Notes under the pieces: model-generated
The model's input: the letters and a program-made list of their open reading frames with translations, nothing else
Databases searched by the model: none
What the model was told of the DNA's origin: nothing
NCBI GenBank assembly: GCA_027000765.1
Contig: JALTNJ010000097.1
Span: forward strand, 1 to 21,337
DNA: 21,337 nucleotides
DNA from: Nitrososphaeria archaeon
GTDB lineage: Archaea > Thermoproteota > Nitrososphaeria > Geothermarchaeales > JDFR-13
Reading direction: 5' to 3'
Position numbers and translations under genes: made by a program
Shown here: positions 14,110 through 20,400 of the stretch, piece by piece
Layout of the letters: each line of letters starts with the position of its first letter
Numbering within the stretch: the first letter of the stretch is position 1

Positions 14110-15267
14110 ATGTTTACACTTCCTAGGCAAATATATGAAGGTGAGACTGCATTAGAGGAGTTTATAGGGTTTCTTGAGCAGGAGGGTCTGAAGAAGATTT
14201 TTATAGTCACGGATAAGAATCTGGTGGAACTAGGGCTATTCGATATATTACTTAATGCTTTAGATGGCTTTGACACAAAGGTATTCGATGGAGTTGTGCC
14301 AGAGCCTACTCTGGAAGTGGTGGAGGAGGGAGGTAAAAAGGCTCGGGAGTTCAAACCAGATGTCATCATTGCCCTAGGCGGCGGAAGCGTTATGGACGCA
14401 GCTAAGGGGGTATGGATAAAATATGAGAATCCAGAGTTTGATCTAGAGACGATATCCCCATTCAGGAGAATCGGTGTAGGGAAGAAATCCATATTTGTCT
14501 CTATCCCCACGACAAGTGGAACTGGTAGTGAAGTAACCTTGGGCGTAGTATACACCGTTGAGAGGGAGGGTAGACGGGAGAAAATTGCCTTGGGCAGTTT
14601 TGAGTTGATATCTAATATCGTTGTCCTAGACCCTAGGTTTGTTAAGGATCTCCCTAAGAGTTTAACTATCTTCACCGGGTTAGATGCGTTGACCCATGCT
14701 GTAGAGGCTTTGGTGGCCACAACGGCTAATGACTTTACCGACGCATTGGCGATAAAGAGCATCATAAACATATTTGAGATTCTACCTAAGCTTGTAAAGG
14801 ATCTAGATAACATTGAGCTGAGACGAAGGATGCATTTGACTGCAATGATGGCGGGGATGGCTTTCAGCAATAGTGGATTAGGCCTTGCACATGGCCTTGG
14901 ACATGCATTGGGAGCCGCCCTCCATGTTCACCATGGTAGAATCGTCTCCCTAACACTGCCTTATGTAGTTAAATATAATATGAGTGATGAGGCTGCAAGG
15001 GAGAAATATGAGTTGATACGTCGTCTCCTAGTACTACATAAGTTGGCTGAGGACACTGAGTTCCATAATCAGCTATATAGCTTTATCAAGAATATCGGGG
15101 GAGACGTGTCTCTAAATAAAATCGTCTCTAAAGACGCCCTTGTCAAAAAACTCAGTGATATTGTTGAGTTGACTATACAAGATCCAGATGTCATATATAA
15201 TCCAGTTACACCTGATGTGGAGGCTATTGAACAACTGGTTATGAAAATGTATGAGGGCGAGCTATAG
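14110..15267 (+). CDS. Iron-containing alcohol dehydrogenase (group III)
   Basis: A 385-residue Fe-ADH. The NAD(P)-binding domain has the diphosphate loop GGGSVMDAAK (90-99) and PTTSGTGSEVT (133-143). The all-helical metal domain supplies D192 and H196 (GLDALTHAVEA), H261 (AHGLGHALG) and H275 (HVHHG), which line up with the four iron ligands of FucO-type enzymes. It probably interconverts an alcohol and an aldehyde, the latter being a substrate for the AOR encoded just upstream. Strong AGGAGGT at 14093-14099 supports ATG 14110. A T-rich tract separates it from aor by 56 bases. The next gene starts 19 bases after its stop. Confidence 0.92.
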   Translation: MFTLPRQIYEGETALEEFIGFLEQEGLKKIFIVTDKNLVELGLFDILLNALDGFDTKVFDGVVPEPTLEVVEEGGKKAREFKPDVIIALGGGSVMDAAKGVWIKYENPEFDLETISPFRRIGVGKKSIFVSIPTTSGTGSEVTLGVVYTVEREGRREKIALGSFELISNIVVLDPRFVKDLPKSLTIFTGLDALTHAVEALVATTANDFTDALAIKSIINIFEILPKLVKDLDNIELRRRMHLTAMMAGMAFSNSGLGLAHGLGHALGAALHVHHGRIVSLTLPYVVKYNMSDEAAREKYELIRRLLVLHKLAEDTEFHNQLYSFIKNIGGDVSLNKIVSKDALVKKLSDIVELTIQDPDVIYNPVTPDVEAIEQLVMKMYEGEL

Positions 15268-15286
15268 TATAATGGAGGTATAAGGC

Positions 15287-16261
15287 ATGTTTAAGACTAG
15301 AGTCACCGAGATGCTCAATATAGAATACCCTATTCTCCAAGGCGCCTTAAGTGGGCTGGGGACATGGGATTTTGCGGCTGCAGTATCAAACGCGGGGGCA
15401 CTTGGATGCTTTACCGCTGCAGTTGCAAGAACCCCAGATAAACTTAGGAGACAGATAAGGCTTCTAAAAGAAGAGGTTGAGGGGAAGCCGTTTAGCGTTA
15501 ACATAAGTCTGTTTATGTGTCCACATCAAGAGGAGATGTTTAAAGTCCTTATCGAGGAGGAAGTGCCTATAATTGAGACCTCAGTATACGCCATACCCGA
15601 TGAATGGGTAGATGTGATGAAGGCAAACAACGTAATATGGCTACATAAAGTCACTACATTAAGGCATGCACAGCATGCTGAGAAGCAGGGTGCGGACGGC
15701 ATTATAATAATTGGGCTTGAGGGATTCGGTTTTAAAAACCCTCGTCAACTACCTACAATGTCATTAGTTGCCTGGGTCAGCCGCCATATAAAGGTTCCTG
15801 TAATAGCTGGCGGCGGCGTTGGGGATCCACATACATTCTTGGCTGTCCTAGCATTAGGAGCTGAAGCCGCGTATATAGGCAGTGCTTTTCTAACGACTAA
15901 GGAGGCTCCTCTCCCCCTAGAGCTCAAAAAGAAGCTTTTGGAGGTAAAGCCCGATGATCCCATGATGATATACAGGATACTAGCGCCACCCAGTCAAGAG
16001 GATTTTATGGAAGTTATGTCTCTAAGAGGAAAGGTACCGATGGAGAAATGGGTTGCGATGATGGAGAGAGTCCTACTGAAGGACCCTGATTGGAGAAACG
16101 CACCGTATGTATGGGAACATAACATGGCCGATGAAAATATCTATAAATATGTCTCATTCGCGGTAGCATATCCAAACCAGATAATGAGTGTAAAAGAATT
16201 CATCGACTGGATTATCAAAGGAGCCGAGAAAATAGTCAATAACATAACAAAGAAAAAATAG
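15287..16261 (+). CDS. Nitronate monooxygenase/FabK-family FMN protein lacking the catalytic His
   Basis: A 324-residue TIM-barrel flavoprotein of the nitronate monooxygenase (2-nitropropane dioxygenase-like) family. The opening IEYPILQGALSGLGTWDFAAAVSNAGALG and the phosphate-binding end VPVIAGGGVGDPHTFLAVLALGAEAAYIGSAFL are diagnostic for FMN binding. In true nitronate monooxygenases the block after strand 4 reads about G.EAGGH with a catalytic His. Here it is GLEGFGFKN (143-151), with Phe149 at that place, so the annotated activity is doubtful. It may be an FMN-dependent reductase. GGAGGT at 15274-15279 supports ATG 15287. The 19-base spacing to the alcohol dehydrogenase suggests cotranscription. 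Confidence 0.87.
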   Translation: MFKTRVTEMLNIEYPILQGALSGLGTWDFAAAVSNAGALGCFTAAVARTPDKLRRQIRLLKEEVEGKPFSVNISLFMCPHQEEMFKVLIEEEVPIIETSVYAIPDEWVDVMKANNVIWLHKVTTLRHAQHAEKQGADGIIIIGLEGFGFKNPRQLPTMSLVAWVSRHIKVPVIAGGGVGDPHTFLAVLALGAEAAYIGSAFLTTKEAPLPLELKKKLLEVKPDDPMMIYRILAPPSQEDFMEVMSLRGKVPMEKWVAMMERVLLKDPDWRNAPYVWEHNMADENIYKYVSFAVAYPNQIMSVKEFIDWIIKGAEKIVNNITKKK

Positions 16262-16275
16262 AATAAAAAGTTGTC

Positions 16276-17373
16276 CTAGACTGCAGATCTCTTAATTTTA
16301 CGATAGAGTAGGATTAATAGGGTTATTCCTATTAATGGCACTAAGATGTATATTATTGTTTGATTATTCAGAGGGTTGTCTGCCAACTCCTCTCCTTCGT
16401 TAGTATTACTTGGTTGAGGAGAATCCAGTGAATCATCCCCAGATGCAAAGTATCCGAGTGGGTTATGGAAATATACTTCTCCATTATCAGCCCAAATCCC
16501 CACGACGTAGCCAAATGTATTCCCCTCAACCCTCCTATCAAATTTAGCCTTTACAAACCAAGCGGGATACAAGGAAAGATCACTGCCTCGCTTACCCTCC
16601 AGATCCTTAATAATATTGAACTCCACACTTACATCCACAACGTTAACTCCATGTTCCTCAGCATAACCTTGTATAAAGGGCAATGCAATTTCTATAGCAT
16701 CATCCCTAGAAACACTTATGCTTGATGCTCCAACCTTATAAACAGCCATATTATCAATAAAAGCAGTCACCAAACCGTCCCTAGCCAACCCAATATAAAT
16801 GGACCTGAAGGGAGTCGTGTAGTTGCCATAAAGCTTCTCATAGAACCAGAAAGCAACATAAACATTCGGCCTACCCTCATAATCGATAACCAACCTATAC
16901 ACATCAGAATCCACTGTCTTCCTATTTAGGGATAATGATGATCTGCATAAATCGATAAAAGTCTTGATATAACCCCTTCCAAACAAGCTGTAATAGTTAT
17001 CTAATACCTCGATAACCTTATTGACATATTCTTCATGTGACTTTGAGACCCCACTAAAGTCTCCAGATATTGGATATAGTTTATAGTGACTAAGAACTCC
17101 ATCGATAAAACTGATCTTCGCTATAAAGCTATCTCCCGATAAACTCGTGACATTAAACATAACGGAAGTCTCATTATGAATAGAACTAGGCATCTTACCA
17201 GAAACCATGTCTATAAAACCAATAGAATAACCACTTGATTGCAACCCGACAACTGAAGAAAGAAAATTTATTGAGATATTAATATAATCGGGCGCAGAAT
17301 AAGATGACTCAACATGTGGCCACAATAAAAACAATAAAAGCATTATAATAAAAACTCTGGAAAAACTCCCCAT
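16276..17373 (-). CDS. Unrecognised surface protein with signal peptide, PepSY-like region and C-terminal anchor
   Basis: A 365-residue protein that I do not recognise as a named family. An N-terminal hydrophobic segment (about 7-20) followed by HVESSYSA looks like a cleavable signal peptide. The extracytoplasmic part holds several N-glycosylation-type NxS/T sites. Its second half (SVSRDDAIEIALPFI ... LYPAWFVKAKFD ... YVVGIWADNGEVYFHNP) resembles PepSY-like repeats, with an 'r-eAi-iA' helix followed by strands ending 'v-aDtGev'. A polar Ser/Asn/Glu linker (about 315-340), one C-terminal helix (342-358) and a basic tail (RKIKRS) follow. This gives a type I membrane protein with its domain outside. 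The ATG at 17373 is preferred over GTG 17376 one codon earlier. It lies tail-to-tail with the flavoprotein gene (14 bases) and downstream of a similar surface protein. Confidence 0.75.
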   Translation of the reverse strand: MGSFSRVFIIMLLLFLLWPHVESSYSAPDYINISINFLSSVVGLQSSGYSIGFIDMVSGKMPSSIHNETSVMFNVTSLSGDSFIAKISFIDGVLSHYKLYPISGDFSGVSKSHEEYVNKVIEVLDNYYSLFGRGYIKTFIDLCRSSLSLNRKTVDSDVYRLVIDYEGRPNVYVAFWFYEKLYGNYTTPFRSIYIGLARDGLVTAFIDNMAVYKVGASSISVSRDDAIEIALPFIQGYAEEHGVNVVDVSVEFNIIKDLEGKRGSDLSLYPAWFVKAKFDRRVEGNTFGYVVGIWADNGEVYFHNPLGYFASGDDSLDSPQPSNTNEGEELADNPLNNQTIIYILVPLIGITLLILLYRKIKRSAV

Positions 17374-17456
17374 CACACAAAAATAAATATTTTTAAAAAT
17401 AAAAAAATTTTTTCTAGTTTTATTGACAAATATCCATAAAGATTTCTATATAATGG

Positions 17457-17468
17457 AAAAAATAAATA
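17457..17468 (-). terminator. T-rich terminator after the 17481-18437 gene
   Basis: On the minus strand TATTTATTTTTT lies about 13 bases after the stop codon at 17481, with no hairpin. The rest of the 104-base gap is extremely AT-rich (17377-17420) and should contain the promoter of the downstream surface-protein gene, though no single TATA element stands out. Confidence 0.4.
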
Positions 17469-17480
17469 GAGGTGTGAGGA

Positions 17481-18437
17481 CTAGGATATTTGTTTCTTAA
17501 GGATCCACGTTGGTATTGCTATTACCACGATACCAATTAGAAGAATCGTTAAAGGCCACTGTGATATCTCTTGGTTTGAGGTGGTTTCACTTGAGACCTC
17601 TATATTGGTTGGTTCCTCGTTTTGGGTTGTGGTTTGGCTGGTCTTCTCTATCTCGATTAGTGGGGTTATCTTGGGCATGTCCTTATCAACGAAACAGAAT
17701 ATCAATGGAATATCCTCAGGAATCACTCCCCTTACACCAGTTACCCAACGCCTAATCTCATCATCAGTAGGATTAGGCTTACGCACAACAATCGATATAC
17801 CTCCCTCAGCACCAATAATATAATATACACGGGCCTCGGGAAACTCAGGATCACCAAGAGGGCTCTCGGGGAAGCTCCAGCCCTGGAAAACCTCACCAGC
17901 CAAATCATACAACGTCCTAACAATACTCATATTAGTAACTATACCCTTCAATCTATCCTCCATGGAAAGCGGGGTAAGCATCCTATAAAACACAAACGTA
18001 TAATTATAATAATCCCCACGATATTTCTCCAGCAGAGAAGCTATAAACTCAACCTTAGCAGGCGTAGGATCATAAATACCAACTTGTAAGATAGGGGGCT
18101 CATAATCACTCGACGTATATATAATGACATCGTCAGTCAAGTTATTCTCGCTCAATATGGGCTCAATGATACCTGTGACAAGGCTTTGAAGACGGCTGCT
18201 CCTCTCCTTAGCCACATCCAGCGGCAAGTTAGCAGGAGTATATTGAGACATAAATCTACTATTTAGGAGATCATCGATTCCAAAGACTATATAGTTCTCA
18301 CCAGGCGCCTCGGTAAAAACCATGTCATAGGGAAGCTCCCTAACAACCAAAGAACCCAGGGCATACACAATACCCGCTCCAACCCCTATAACCAGAATCA
18401 ACAACACCAAACCACAAACAAATACTCGCGTCTTCAT
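17481..18437 (-). CDS. Unrecognised membrane-anchored ectodomain protein
   Basis: A 318-residue protein without a family I recognise. A basic start (MKTR) is followed by a strong hydrophobic helix (about 5-27). An extracytoplasmic domain of roughly 230 residues follows, with alpha/beta character and several N-glycosylation-type sites (NLT, NYT, NMS). A Ser/Thr/Gln/Glu-rich linker (about 265-293) leads to a C-terminal helix (296-312) and a short basic tail (KKQIS). This architecture is the same as that of the next gene (16276-17373), although the sequences are not obviously alike. ATG 18437 sits 28 bases from the centre of a TATTTAAA element, so the mRNA should be leaderless. Binding, adhesion or envelope functions are possible but not supported by motifs. 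Confidence 0.72.
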   Translation of the reverse strand: MKTRVFVCGLVLLILVIGVGAGIVYALGSLVVRELPYDMVFTEAPGENYIVFGIDDLLNSRFMSQYTPANLPLDVAKERSSRLQSLVTGIIEPILSENNLTDDVIIYTSSDYEPPILQVGIYDPTPAKVEFIASLLEKYRGDYYNYTFVFYRMLTPLSMEDRLKGIVTNMSIVRTLYDLAGEVFQGWSFPESPLGDPEFPEARVYYIIGAEGGISIVVRKPNPTDDEIRRWVTGVRGVIPEDIPLIFCFVDKDMPKITPLIEIEKTSQTTTQNEEPTNIEVSSETTSNQEISQWPLTILLIGIVVIAIPTWILKKQIS

Positions 18438-18458
18438 CCAGTTAAAAAAAAGGGGTAG

Positions 18459-18472
18459 CGTATTTAAATTTT
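18459..18472 (-). promoter_or_regulatory. Putative leaderless promoter of the 17481-18437 gene
   Basis: The minus strand reads GAAAATTTAAATACGC, with TATA element at 18461-18468, about 28 bases before ATG 18437. No ribosome binding site precedes the ATG, which is consistent with leaderless translation. Confidence 0.5.
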
Positions 18473-18579
18473 CAGAGATTTTATTTACATATTTGCAAAG
18501 AATCTAATATAAGTACATAAATTATCTACTTTAGAGTGTACTAATCTAAATCGTTTCTTGTATCGTTATTTACAAGGAA

Positions 18580-18596
18580 AAAAATTAATTTTTATG
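18580..18596 (+). promoter_or_regulatory. Putative leaderless promoter of the 18618-19235 gene
   Basis: AAAAAATTAATTTTTA forms a BRE plus TATA element centred near 18589. It predicts transcription starting near 18614-18617, directly at ATG 18618. The 180-base region between the two divergent surface-protein genes holds this promoter and the opposite one, with no other gene seen. Confidence 0.4.
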
Positions 18597-18617
18597 GTTT
18601 TACTAAATTTTTATGAA

Positions 18618-19235
18618 ATGCGTGAAAAAAGAAGTAGATTAATATTGTTTTTATTAGTTTCTGTGGTTGTAATAGCCTCGTCCGTTTTATTGGTATACTA
18701 TGGTATTGGGAGACAAGGTTCAAGCGAGGTTTATGAGATAGCTAGTATTGCTTCTCCGGAGAAGGCGTTTGAGGATGGTCATATTGATGGTTTGGTCTAT
18801 GTTATTCCTGAGTTCTCTGAGATTAGTATTAGTGGCCTGAATATATCCCCCAATACTGTTGTTAAGCTTAAGCTTGTTGTAACGTATGTCGCTAGGAGGA
18901 ATCCGGCTCCAAAGATTTTGGAGATAGTCTTTGACATTAATAGGAGTAGCACATTAATTCCAAATGGAGATGGATATATTCGGCTGGAAGACTATATCCG
19001 TGTTGAGCCGACTGTAGTTTATGTTTCCATGGATAGGAATGCAACTACATATCTCTGTATCAATTTTACACAGACGCTTATAGACACAATAAAATATAAT
19101 ATTATCAAGCTAGGGAGCCCGGAGCTGCCATCTATACAGGTATATGCCTATACAACTGCTAACAAACCAATTGAAAAGTCCTATAAATATATCTGGATCT
19201 CGTGGGAACCCGATGGGATAAAGATAAAAGCATGA
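18618..19235 (+). CDS. Unrecognised signal-anchored extracytoplasmic protein
   Basis: A 205-residue protein of no family I recognise. A basic segment MREKRSR is followed by a strong hydrophobic helix (about 8-28) and a soluble domain of about 175 residues rich in beta-type sequence (VVKLKLVVTYVARR, ILEIVFDIN, TVVYVSMD), ending YIWISWEPDG. No C-terminal helix is present, so it is a signal-anchored or secreted protein, probably with an immunoglobulin-like beta fold (inference). The frame is open upstream to TTG 18558, but the TATA element near 18589 and the charge-then-helix pattern favour ATG 18618 on a leaderless mRNA. It is divergent from the other two surface-protein genes and ends nine bases before the convergent SCP2-like gene. 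Confidence 0.7.
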   Translation: MREKRSRLILFLLVSVVVIASSVLLVYYGIGRQGSSEVYEIASIASPEKAFEDGHIDGLVYVIPEFSEISISGLNISPNTVVKLKLVVTYVARRNPAPKILEIVFDINRSSTLIPNGDGYIRLEDYIRVEPTVVYVSMDRNATTYLCINFTQTLIDTIKYNIIKLGSPELPSIQVYAYTTANKPIEKSYKYIWISWEPDGIKIKA

Positions 19236-19244
19236 TAGATGTGC

Positions 19245-19676
19245 CTACTTATGTATCGGTACCTGCTGAGCGGTTTTCACCATATTTATGGCTGCCAGTG
19301 TAAATCGCATTATTGTAGCTATACTGCCTTTCTTTATCTTCATCTTCTTAGTTATCAATGCCTGTATGGGATCCAGTTTACCATTTACTATCTGGACCCA
19401 GTCCTCATAAGTAGCCTCCAAAATATAATCTCCATCAGCCTCATCTAAATTACTAAACCACTTCATACCTCTACATTCGCCATGCCACAGGTCGAGAAGG
19501 AACCCAACGGAATCGCGTCCACCATGTAGCTTCTTAAGTTCATCAGGTAGGTCGGTAACTACAAATAGGATGCTGCCCTCCCACTTCTTGGCTGAGTCAC
19601 GATACTTCGGGTTCTCATTCAGTTTACCACAGAATTCCCTAGCCCATTCCTCAGACGGAAAAACATATCCGCTCAT
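19245..19676 (-). CDS. SCP2 sterol-carrier-domain-like protein
   Basis: A 143-residue single-domain protein. The order 'F.S.EWA..FC.KLNENP.Y...AK.WEG.I.FV' , 'DLWHGECRGMKWF', 'DYILEATYEDWVQIVNGKLDPIQALITKKMKIKKG' and a final helix is typical of archaeal and bacterial SCP2-like proteins. These carry a hydrophobic tunnel that binds lipids or acyl chains. There is no signal peptide, so it should be cytoplasmic. Archaea make no sterols; an isoprenoid or acyl-CoA ligand is more likely. GGTGT about eight bases upstream supports ATG 19676. A TTATATTTAA element near 19704-19714 could be its promoter, separate from rubrerythrin. Confidence 0.82.
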   Translation of the reverse strand: MSGYVFPSEEWAREFCGKLNENPKYRDSAKKWEGSILFVVTDLPDELKKLHGGRDSVGFLLDLWHGECRGMKWFSNLDEADGDYILEATYEDWVQIVNGKLDPIQALITKKMKIKKGSIATIMRFTLAAINMVKTAQQVPIHK

Positions 19677-19730
19677 GACCAGAACACCTTTTAGAACTAT
19701 CTGTATTAAATATAATCATTATGTATTGTC

Positions 19731-19741
19731 AAAAATAAAAA
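19731..19741 (-). terminator. T-rich terminator after rubrerythrin
   Basis: TTTTTATTTTT on the minus strand lies about nine bases after the rubrerythrin stop, with no hairpin. It is the same 11-mer seen after aor and after the M28-family gene. Confidence 0.5.
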
Positions 19742-19750
19742 GTGAGGAGT

Positions 19751-20311
19751 TTAGAAGCCTTCGAACATTTCCTTTGATGCACCGCATATAGGGCATTTAT
19801 CTGGGGCGTCGTCCCCTACGTGAGTATAGCCGCAGACAGAGCATATCCAGACCTTGCCCTTTAGAGGCCAGTCCTCCTTCCTATCCACGTATTCCTTAGC
19901 CTCCTTATATAGCTCTGCATGTATCTTCTCAGCCTCCAATGCCCATATAAAGCTTCTCACTGTAGACTCGTCTCTCTGGAACTTAGCAATCTCTATAAAC
20001 ACTGGATACATCTCCTCAACCTCATAGTTCTCTCCATTAATTGCGTGCTCCAAGTTCTTTGATGTAGAGCCTGGGCCGATCGGTGCACCTGCCACTACCT
20101 TAGCATCCTCATGGAAGTCTCTAAGCCTATTATGATGGTTTCTCGCATGGACATATTCTGCGAAGGCTATTGCCTTGAATAGCCTAGCTACATTTGGAAA
20201 ACCCTCTTTCTCAGCTATATCCGAATATATGAGGTACCTCATATGCGCCATAGACTCTCCGCCGAATGCGGATAATATAACATCTTTAGTCATTGGTCTA
20301 GGAGTCGTCAT
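19751..20311 (-). CDS. Rubrerythrin
   Basis: A 186-residue rubrerythrin, a cytoplasmic peroxide-reducing non-haem diiron protein of anaerobes. The ferritin-like domain carries the usual diiron ligands: E19 (FGGES), E52 with H55 (AEYVH), E94 and E97 (NGENYEVE), and E128 with H131 (EAEKIH). The C-terminal rubredoxin domain has C157-x2-C160 (CSVCG) and C173-x2-C176 (CPICG), the order of classical rather than reverse rubrerythrin. GGTGAT lies 5-11 bases before ATG 20311. A GATTTATTAT TATA element at 20349-20358 is the likely promoter, with a 10-bp palindrome just upstream. Presence of this protein suggests an anaerobe or microaerophile. Confidence 0.96.
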   Translation of the reverse strand: MTTPRPMTKDVILSAFGGESMAHMRYLIYSDIAEKEGFPNVARLFKAIAFAEYVHARNHHNRLRDFHEDAKVVAGAPIGPGSTSKNLEHAINGENYEVEEMYPVFIEIAKFQRDESTVRSFIWALEAEKIHAELYKEAKEYVDRKEDWPLKGKVWICSVCGYTHVGDDAPDKCPICGASKEMFEGF

Positions 20312-20348
20312 ATAGAATCACCAAATAAATTATTAGGGGTCTAGCTCA

Positions 20349-20381
20349 TAATAAATCTACAGTGTTATATTGGTTTAAACC
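20349..20381 (-). promoter_or_regulatory. Putative rubrerythrin promoter and upstream palindrome
   Basis: The minus strand holds GTAGATTTATTAT (AGATTTAT at 20351-20358), about 45 bases before the ATG. Upstream of it is a perfect 10-bp palindrome GGTTTAAACC at 20372-20381, a possible site for a redox-responsive regulator. The palindrome is seen; its function is inferred. Confidence 0.4.
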
Positions 20382-20385
20382 TGTG

Positions 20386-20396
20386 AAAAATAAAAA
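20386..20396 (-). terminator. T-rich terminator after the M28-family gene
   Basis: TTTTTATTTTT on the minus strand lies four bases after the stop of the peptidase-like gene, with no hairpin. It is identical to the tracts at 14076-14086 and 19731-19741. Confidence 0.5.
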
Positions 20397-20400
20397 GGAT

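Noticed and set aside
14091..14870. Minus-strand open frame of 259 codons opposite the iron alcohol dehydrogenase
   Set aside because: It is a shadow of a well-conserved gene; the translation is low-complexity Ser/Leu/Thr-rich and no start signals are seen.
17377..17480. Possible repeat or origin-like AT-rich tract
   Set aside because: The A/T runs are explained by a promoter and a T-rich terminator in a 104-base gap; no iterated motif was found.
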